DNA from: Lineus longissimus
Taxonomy: Eukaryota; Nemertea; Pilidiophora; Heteronemertea; Lineidae
Assembly (NCBI RefSeq): GCF_910592395.1
Contig: NC_088308.1
Location: 15,641,501-15,705,500, forward strand
Direction: 5' to 3'
DNA length: 64,000 nucleotides
The translations under genes were made by a program, and so were the position numbers. The notes under the pieces are model-generated. The model ran no database searches. It had not been told where the DNA came from and saw nothing but the letters and a program-made list of their open reading frames with translations. Each line of letters opens with the position of its first letter. Within the stretch, counting starts at the first letter, position 1. Shown one piece after another: positions 55,876 through 64,000 of the stretch.

Positions 55876-57469
55876 TGGACGTACAAATGAAACGGCCAGG
55901 GGCCATTGTGCTCACCGTAAGTATTTTTAGTAGACAGTTACAGAAAGTGCTACAGTATGTAGGCCTCTCATATTTTATACATGCATCTGTGACCAGTTCA
56001 GAGCCGGCCCTGGCCAAGTGGTGAATCCGAGACTTGTGGTTCCAAGCTTGTAGAGTCTAGGTGAAAATGATAGTGAAGAAACGTGCCACTCCATGACAAT
56101 GGTGAATATATTTTTAACTTTGACCTCAGTGACCCTGACAGGTAGGTCAAATAACAAACCAGGGTGATATGTGATGAAGACACATCCACCTGACCATAAC
56201 AATTTCATCACTGGTTACACTACAGCAATCGGCAAAAAACGATTTCCAAGATGGCCGCCTAATTAAATCTATGGCACCAAATAAATCAAAAAATGAAGAA
56301 AATGTAAGATAGAACTCAGAAAAGAAAAAAGGAAAAGATGAAAAATAAAAATATTTTTGGCTGTCCTTGACCGGGGTTTGAACTCACGACCTTTGGATTG
56401 CCACAATACGAGGAAAAACCCACAAAACATGCAATTTCGGCCATATTTGAATTCCGATCTGGCTGAAACTTGGCATACAAATAGTGGCTTCTTAGAATGC
56501 ATCATTACACAAAATTAAAACTCTTTACATTGAACAACGACAAAACGTCCAAGAACGGTAAAGTTTTCAACTTTGACCTCTGTGAATTTGAAAGGTGGGT
56601 CAAATCAAAAACCCGTAAGATATGTGATGTATTCTTGCTGGGAGTACCTACCATGAAACTTTTATCAAAAACAAATCAGTAATAAGCGAGAAATCACACT
56701 TTTTGAGTTTTGAGTTTGGGCCCCCTGGTGACCAAGTCAATAATCAGACCGAACCAAAATTCAGTGTAAAAGGTCAACTGACCTAGGGGGTCATTTGTTC
56801 AAAATTTCAAGTTCATAACTGTTGCGGTTGAGAAACGTGCCATAGTTACACTCAAACGGCAAATTTACGCCATTTGACCTCTGCGACCTTAAAAAGTAAA
56901 TCAAATCCGAAAAATCGTGCAACATCTGAGGTAACCTTGCTAGGGGTCCCTGCCATAAAAATTTCATCAAAAACAATTTGCTAATAAGCAGGCTATTGCA
57001 CTTCTTACTTTTTCTGTTTTGGCCCCCTGGTGGCAAAGTTAAGAATCAGATCAGGCTGAAATTCAGCACCAGAGGTTATCTGATATAGGGGGTTATATGT
57101 ACCAAGTTTCAAGCTCATAGCTTTGGTGGTTGAGAAACGTGCCATAGTTACACTCAAACGGCCAATTCACGCCATTTGACCTCTGCGACCTTGAAAAGTA
57201 GATCAAATTAAAAACCCGTAAGATATATGATGTATCCTTGCTATGAGTACCTACCACAAACGTTTTATCGAAAACAAGTCACTAATAAGCGAGATATCAC
57301 ACTTTTTAGATATCCACATTTGGCCCCCTGGTGGCCAAGTAGAGAATCAGATCGGACAGAAATTTAGTGTCACGGGTCATCTGACCTAGGGGGTCATGTG
57401 TACAAAGTTTTAAGTTCATAGGCCTAGCGGTTAAAAAACGTGCCACTGTTTTTGAACTAGGATACGACG

Positions 57470-57501
<32 letters not shown>

Positions 57502-57552
57502 ACGACGGACACTGCGGTATCGTATAGACTCCCCTACGGTGAGCCAAAAAGT
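55876..57552 (+). mobile_element. family A repetitive element, copy 3
   Basis: Starts AAATGAAACGGCCAGGGGCC + ATTGTGCTCACCGTA and ends ACTCCCCTACGGTGAGCCAA; CTCACCGTA and TACGGTGAG are inverted. Four ~300-bp units (56,040-57,460) carry AAACGTGCCAT, GACCTCTG(T/C)GACCTT and GGCCCCCTGGTGGC. It ends with a (GAC)n tract (57,465-57,510). A B-box-like word (minus GAGTTCAAACCCCGG, about 56,375-56,390) marks a possible SINE insertion at 56,230-56,440. Confidence 0.7.
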
Positions 57553-57769
57553 GTGTATTTGTAAACTCATCAGATCGTCCTCCGGATTTTTGTGAGCAGA
57601 ACGATACTGAGCGTTTTGAGTAGGATAGGATGAGACGGTTGTGCTTCATCTGCCTTCGACCAATTCGTGTCACAGACGGCATCACACGGCTATTTTGCGC
57701 GTCAATCAAGAAGGCGCCAATGTATCAGTGCATGTATAAATTCGGTTTGGCAGTCTGGAGTTGGGGAAA

Positions 57770-58745
57770 TCGATACAATTCTGGGTCCTCTGCGAATGCC
57801 TGTCTTTGAAGAATATACAGTGAGACTGCACTGACTTGATGGGCTCGCCTGGTCTTGGCTACATGTGATGCACGAATTAAACTATCGGCTGCCCCTTCAC
57901 TGGTCACATTAGCCTGTACAAGGGCGTCACACCTCCCACTCCCCTCAAGGAGGTCTCTAACCATCTTAAGTCCAGCCATTTCAATGTGGAGGGGGCCCAA
58001 ATTCACTACATACTTATCCTCATCGTACAACTCCGGCATTTTCCACTGGATCCGCTTTCCTGGTCCATGGTCAAAACTGGTACCAGCCCTAAATTAAGGA
58101 GTTGTGTTGCTGCTCTGTTTGTATTCATACAGTGTGTTATGGTGGCAGAGGAATGGGATGGGTCCCTGAACAATGGCATCAGTGCTATAGGTGTGGGTAA
58201 CTTTTCAGGATTATCCTGAACAGATGCATGATATTCGGCCCATGACACGAATTCTGCTACATCTATGGTCCCTTCATTCACAAGTGACGCCACCTCCTTA
58301 AGGCACTTATAGTCATTCTCACGGTCTGTTAGGAATTTCTTTGAGTCTAGCCTCATTGGCTCTTCAATAATCGGAGCTTTTACCTCCTTCGGCATTGGTC
58401 CAGCCTGTAGAATGTTAATGTAAGATACCGGAAGGGGAGGAATTTGTTTGTCCGCGTTTGCTCCGTCTACGGTAATAGGGTCCCGCTGTTGTCCTTGATT
58501 GTCCTCAACGGGATGCTGGCACAATGAATGCACAGTTCGTGAAACGAGTCTGAAGACGTAACGGAGCTCGAATTATGGTCAATGTTATCAAGTTGACCGG
58601 TGGTGAAAATCCCATTTTTCAACTGTGGTGGACAGACAACACCATCTTTATCAAAACGCGCTATGATACTTCTGCCAACTGCGGATGATATTCGCAATAC
58701 CCGATCGTAAGAATTGAAAGCCCGAGTTAATGGAGACGGTCAACG
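57770..58745 (-). pseudogene. frameshifted copy of an uncharacterised invertebrate gene family
   Basis: Three consecutive minus-strand frames make one colinear product: SYDRVLRISSAVGRSIIARF … LFTTGQLDNIDHN-like text (here GIFTTGQLDNIDHN) and SSVTSSDSFH (58,720-58,545); QHPVEDNQGQQRDP … EFVSWAEYHASVQ … ALMPLFRDPSHS … VPVLTMDQ (58,520-58,065); then EDKYVVNLGPLHIEM … SHVAKTRRAHQVSAVSLYIL (58,020-57,790). I recall this arrangement from multicopy, unnamed proteins of cnidarians and other marine invertebrates, function unknown. At least two frameshifts make this copy non-functional. Confidence 0.65.
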
Positions 58746-59039
58746 AGTCCCCGCTTTCGTGTCGCAGCATGGATTTTCATACCAAGATAAACTGGAATAG
58801 AACCCACCTTTTCAATATAATGCCGGACGGTGTTGGTTTGTCGTTTCTTATTTGAACCCTTGATGCTATTGAAAATGAAATGGTCCAGGGATCATTTACT
58901 CACCTCGGGTAATTTAATGCATGTCATTTGCAGTGGATATGGGGAGAACAGTTTCTGGCTAGTTTCACCAGTTTTGATTCCATTCAATAATATTATTCTT
59001 CTCGGCTCAATGGCACAAAAGAAAATTACCGGTACTATC

Positions 59040-60990
59040 TAAGTATAGCATTTTGGTTATAAGGTTGACTGAATTTCAAGGTTATAGAAGAGAGTGCATG
59101 TCACATGGAAATTGGTTGACATCTGTTCAACAGTTCAGGAGTAATAGGACTTTGTTGGATTTTCAAGATGGCGGCCAGGCGGCCATATTTGTCATGGGAT
59201 TCGACTGAAAATTAGGGATATTGATAAGAGTACATAGATACATAATCACATGAAGTTTGTTTGCAATCCGTTCGGAGTAATAGGACTTTGTTTATTTTTT
59301 CAAGATGACCGCCTGGCGGCCATATTGGTAGATGGGTTTGACTGAAAAATCAGGGATGTTGTAAGAGAGTACGTAGATGTACAGTCACATGAAATTTGGT
59401 TGCAATCAGACTTTGCTTAATTTTCAAGATGGCCATATTTGAAGTCCGAGCGGGACAAGTAGTAGAATAGAGGGTCCCTAGATACATGTGCTCACAAGTT
59501 TAGAACCTTCTAGCTCAAATAGAAACGAAACGTGTCACCTATCGGTGATTTAGTGATTTTTGACCTCTGTGACCTTGAAGATGTGGTCAAATCAAAAACC
59601 CGAGTGATATGTCATGTAACCTTATTAGATATACCCACTATAAAAATTTCTTCACTCTACGAACAACCATTAGCTTCAATGAAATGGCAAGGACCATTGT
59701 GCTCACCTCATGTGGAGGAAAGATGGATGAAGAGTATGGTATTGTGTCATGGAGGGTTAGGTTTGATGTAGGTCCAACCAATTACAATTTCCCCAAAATG
59801 GCCAATTTACAGTACATTTGACCTCTGTGACCTTGAAAAGTAGGTCAAATCAAAAAAGACCCGGGTGACACATGGTTGTTAGAATTAGATGTACCTATGA
59901 TATAAAATTGGTGCCAATCGGGCAAGTAATTAAGGAATAATAGCATTTTGAAGAATTTTGGATTTGGCCCCCTCCCTGGAGGCCAAAGGGCAAATCAGAT
60001 CGAACCAAACTTTGGTACCTGAGATCACCTGACCAATGGATACATATGTACTTAATTTGTGATCAATAGTCATTGCGGTTAAGAAACGTGCCATAGTTAC
60101 GGCCTGACTTCCAATTTACGCCATTTGACCTCTGTGACCTTGAAAAGTAGGTCAAATTAAAAACCTGTGTGACATATACTGTATGGTGGTTAGATGTACC
60201 CATGATATCAAATTGGTGGCAATCGGGCAAGAAGTTAAGGAATAATCACATTTTTAAGGTTTTTGGATTTTGCCCCCTGGTGGTCAGGTGGTGAATCATA
60301 TTGGACCAAACTTCGGTCCCTGAGATCACCTGACTGAGGGGTACATGTGTACTAAATTTGGGATCAAAAGTCATTGCAGTTTAGAAACGTACCATAGTTA
60401 CATCCTAACGGCCAACTTACGCCATTTGACCTCTGTGACCTTGAAAAGTAGGTCAAATCAAAAACCCGCATGATATGTGATGTATGCTTGCTAGGAGTAC
60501 CTACCATAACAGTTTTATTGAAAACGGATCATTAATAGGAGACATATCACACTTTTTATGTTTTCAGTTTTGGCTCCCTGGTGGCCAAGTCATGATTCAG
60601 ACCGGACCGAAATTCAGTGTCAGAGTACCTCTGACCTAGGAGGTCATGTGTACAAAGTTTCAAGTTCTTAGCACAAGCGGTTAAGAAACGTGCCACACAG
60701 GATACGGACGACGACGGACGACGACGACGACGGACGACGACGGACACAGGGCTATCGTATAGACTCCCCTAACGGTGAGCCAAAAAGGAAAAAAAACTGA
60801 TTTCCAAGATGGCCGCCTGGAGGCCAGATAGTAGGTCATATCGCGAAAAAAAAATACGTCAGGGCATATTGCCCAAAGCTACCATCACAACAAGTTTTAC
60901 CCATCTAGCCCTAGCGGTGACGAAACGTGCTCTGCTAACGGACGACGACGGACGCCACGGTGTCGTATAAGCTTCCCAGAGGTTAGCTAA
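59040..60990 (+). mobile_element. family A repetitive elements, copies 4 and 5
   Basis: 59,100-59,450 holds four TTTTCAAGATGGC(G/C)GCC-type units. 59,676-60,787 is bounded by AATGAAATGGCAAGGACCAT + TGTGCTCACC and GACTCCCCTAACGGTGAGCC, with units repeating GACCTCTGTGACCTTGAAAA + GTAGGTCAAAT at 59,820, 60,128 and 60,427 and a GGACGACGACGG tract before the end. A short further end (GACGACGACGGACGCCACGG, GAGGTTAGCTAAC) lies at 60,941-60,990. Confidence 0.7.
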
Positions 60991-62786
60991 CAATGAGCTC
61001 TGAAATAGTTTGCGAAACCAGCACTCTTGATTTCGCCTTATTTGTTTGAGACTGTATACTTGGACCATTGAGGATCATGTTGACCAATGCCAGCAATATA
61101 TTTGTTACAATATCTGACCGTTCACACAGGGAACCATTGAATGAATGACCACCCTTGAAAATATGCAGTCGATTGATCTTAGCAACCCTAGCAAGTGTCT
61201 AACCTCCAATCTCTGAACATGTTTCTGCATGATTTATGCCAATTTGCTGGCTTTGACTGCAGAGTCTCTGAAATACCGGACCCGTCATTTAGCTCAGTCG
61301 GACGAAGTTTAAGGGAACCATGCCAAGGTCTTGAAATTCCTGAAGGTTCCTTTCGAAAGACTAATAACCCGCTGCTGTCCCTTCAGAGGGCTAACAGTTG
61401 GGGTTGGGGCGTTGGGGGGGGGGGGGGGGGGGGGGTAAGTTTGTTAATATAGCAAAGTGATCTCTTCTGATTCTGATGGTCTTGGAGAAGCTACTGCTAA
61501 AGACTAATGGCATAATGCAGCAATCTCTGATACTTTTTTTCTGTGGGGGTGGTGTTGGAGTGAAATACCAGCCTCCAATGGAAATCTGTGAAAAGCCTCC
61601 GGCTGAGAAAGTTGCTTTAATCATGCATGCCCCGCTTTGATTCTCTCAATAGTTTAATCAAGGAATTTAAAGTGTTCAAACCATGCTGGATTTTGTGCAA
61701 TGTTCACTACTTTCACTTTCACTTTCACATTGACATTTCACAACATGCTCGATTTTGTATTTGTTTTTTGAACTGGCCAGTATCTTACCTCTTTATCTTC
61801 TTAATCAAATTTTCAATATTGTTCCATCATCAAAACACCTACTGAAGGAGTGATTAATTCAATTCCATGTCATGGCTTGTCTTCGACATTGTTATGTTCC
61901 TATGTAGGCCTGTGAAGGCCACAGAAACAATCTACGAATCGGCTTCTTGAACAAACTATTTATTAAGCAACACACAACAGAAGTACCAATATTACACAGG
62001 CGCATGAAATACTAATGCGCGTTAGCTGGCACAGGCACATGAAGTATATCAAGACATAACAGACATAGAATCATAGATGGCAGCACTGCACTGTAATTGA
62101 TATGGAGTGCCAACAATGCCATAATTCAGCTAAAATTAACCTTTCTGGATGGTCAGAGTTTTCAAGTGTTTTTACTTTTTTTTCTGTTTACTTTTTGGAA
62201 TTTGGTAAATCGGACACATACATGCACTGGTTAGCCCTCTACGTAGTTGTCATATGGCGCCCCCTAGTGTGTTCATGCCAAAACAGAGCATTCCTATCTG
62301 TCTCAGTTTCGAAGCTATGGTCATACATGATCCTATATGTCGGTCATCTTGGAATCCAATACGGATGGTCTTTTGGACTTCCTTGACCCTGAAAATGGGG
62401 GGTTATCAACGAACAGAACATTTCTCTCCAACTTAGTTAAGAAGTCATGGGTGATAATAGATGCAGAATGGCGGCTATATTGAAATCCAAGATGGCAGCC
62501 AGCAGGAGGCGCGAATTTCGGTGTTTCATTTTTTTTCTGTATCCCCATGGGCAGAACTACGCCTGTGCAAAGTTTCATTCTTTCGGCAAAAACTGAACGA
62601 TTCTGTTGGAAATCCTGCCTTAGCCGCTCCACTAATGAGAAACCGGAGGAACTAAAACTACAGACGGCGCTGAGGCACAACTCAGTTTTGACACTAGAGG
62701 CGCCGCGATCGCTCCAACAGGAAAGTCGCTTCATTTCGTGACATTTGCTGGTCCCCGACTGACAAAACATAAGCTTTTTCTCCGTA
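60991..62786. other. no gene seen
   Basis: A G run at 61,411-61,433. CAAGATGGCAGCC / AATGGCGGCTATATTG words near 62,470 resemble the family at 59,100-59,450. A 145-codon minus frame (62,333-62,770) is unsupported. Confidence 0.45.
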
Positions 62787-62985
62787 ATGCCTTCAAATTG
62801 TTGTGTTGATGGTTGCCCAAATGAAGGAGGGCATACCTTCCCAAAAGATCATGAAAGGAGAAGGTTGTGGTGCGATGCAGTGCGCCGAATTGACAATGAC
62901 AGATATTGGCAGCCCGTCATGAAATCTACTGTCGTCTGCTACGCCCATTTCGATGAATCTGATTATGTTGAACACACTTGGACAG
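62787..62985 (+). CDS. THAP-domain first exon
   Basis: ATG at 62,787 encodes the first two thirds of a THAP finger: Cys6 or Cys5 with Cys10, GHTFPKD (15-21), RRRLWCDAVRR (24-34), VVCYAHF (Cys51, His54) and DYVE. At 62,985 the DNA reads GGACAG|GTTTGT, a usable donor, so the finger's end (the AVP motif) would lie in a later exon not found before 64,000. It is a different sequence from the THAP gene at 36,647. DNA binding is expected; the rest of the protein is unknown. Confidence 0.7.
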
Positions 62986-64000
62986 GTTTGTAAGCCTAAA
63001 TACCTACGTCATGCATGTATGTGATGAATAAGGTGATGGACCCGATCTTAGTTTAAAAATGAACCTGATAACCCCGGTGCTGAACTGAATTTGAAGCCTC
63101 ATCATAACATTGTTTACAACCACATACTGTAACAGTAGCCTACATTACACTACATGCATGCATGATCCATCATCATCATGCACCATGCATGATGATGCAT
63201 GTGATGTTAGGCCTGCTCCTGTAAACTATCTCTCGGCTCAGTGAATCAATGTAGAAGGTAAAACTGTGGTCCATTGGGCCAATTTGGATACAATTAACAG
63301 CAGCATGACTGTCTTGCTTGAGACTGGTCGCGTAAGTTTAGCAAATGTGGCGGGGTTTCTGAGAGTAGGGGTAGTTTGCTCCCCTCTACTCGTAAAGATC
63401 TTAGAGTATTAACCAGCCTAAGAATCTAAGTAACGATTCAGCAGACAAATTGTGGCTCAGAGCCCAGGGTTTATTATAGGTCCCATAGGTGGCACTACAC
63501 AGTGCGGAAAACGGTGTCAATGGCAGCGTCAAATAGGCCCCTGGCAATTGACACGAGCCCGAGGCCAAATCATACATCACAGGCACCATAATCTATACAT
63601 TTCTGGGTTCGTATGAATCCAGAGAAGAAATCCACGGCAATTTCATAGCATATAATTCATAAATGCACCGATAGGTGGGGCCACCTTTGACACCACATGG
63701 ATCCTGAAAACGGTAAATAATTGACCAAAAAATGGCATGATGTGTGCGATCTTCAAAATGAATGATTTGGGAATGACATTACCACCGGCAGATAGCCAAA
63801 TGCATCTAGTTTTTTTATTTGATGTAAAAACATGGGGTCATCTTGGCAATTTTTTAGCTGTATGGCCTATAACTTGAACGAGCATAATTGACACTCGCAC
63901 GACTACGCCCAACCTCGCGTGGCAGACGGAAGGTATATTACATATTGAGGTTTAACTGGGGATTGAGACCCGCTTCGAATGACACAGATGCTAGGTTCAT
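62986..64000. other. no further exon recognised
   Basis: A CATGCATGATG-rich palindromic stretch (63,155-63,205) and AT-rich DNA. If the THAP gene continues, its next exon is outside the window or too diverged to see. Confidence 0.5.

Noticed and set aside
62333-62770. 145-codon minus-strand gene
   Set aside because: Overlaps a repeat-like stretch (CAAGATGGC words) and has no recognisable domain.

Overview
The window is metazoan nuclear DNA, most likely from a marine invertebrate; I cannot fix the phylum. Spliced genes with GT-AG introns, Ty3/gypsy, BEL/Pao, LINE and Harbinger elements, THAP and P2X7-ballast-type proteins, and a very high density of short inverted-repeat elements show this. 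No complete ordinary host gene is visible. Almost every supported feature is a mobile element, a remnant of one, or a small gene of a family that spreads in invertebrate genomes. About half the window is AT-rich non-coding DNA in which I see no gene.

Left part (1-17,930). A Ty3/gypsy polyprotein enters from the left edge and carries an internal deletion in reverse transcriptase. It is followed by a tract of three tandem repeats and a candidate 3' LTR. Next come an I-PpoI-like His-Cys-box ORF (minus strand), a BEL/Pao integrase remnant cut by a 445-bp MITE, and a two-exon P2X7-ballast-domain gene (6139-7401). Then follow a long-TIR element, an internally repetitive element with a foldback element nested inside it, a decayed LINE, and a TIR-bounded element holding a Myb/SANT-like coding remnant.

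Middle part (17,930-45,000). This is mostly unique-looking non-coding DNA with tandem and dispersed repeats. Stand-outs are a Mutator-like element with 9-bp target duplications carrying a 96-codon ORF (28,095-28,586), two copies of an element whose arms are arrays of a ~15-bp GGTAC repeat (30-32.5 kb), and two more MITE copies (33.5-35 kb). At 36,550-37,530 a THAP gene and the first exon of a P2X7-ballast-type gene face each other inside a 17-bp inverted repeat, and this block sits between two pieces of a LINE. A C2H2 zinc-finger exon at 42,306-43,492 is split by a 977-bp inverted-repeat element.

Right part (45,000-64,000). A complete-looking Harbinger transposon (46,503-51,485) has two convergent genes, a Myb/SANT-like protein and a HARBI1-type DDE transposase. 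It is inserted in a LINE fragment, which is itself inserted in an AAACCTAGTTT-repeat element, and it contains a further 880-bp element with 8-bp target duplications. After it come a hairpin, a tRNA-derived SINE, several copies of the repetitive element rich in AGGTCA half-sites, a frameshifted copy of an uncharacterised gene family, and a second THAP exon (62,787).

How the parts relate: the Myb-like protein and the DDE transposase are the two proteins a Harbinger element needs. The gypsy, BEL and LINE pieces are dead. The two P2X7-type loci share a start-proximal motif (TGACGT..TCAGG..TCAGAAC..ATGG), and one arm of that motif is repeated upstream of the neighbouring THAP gene.
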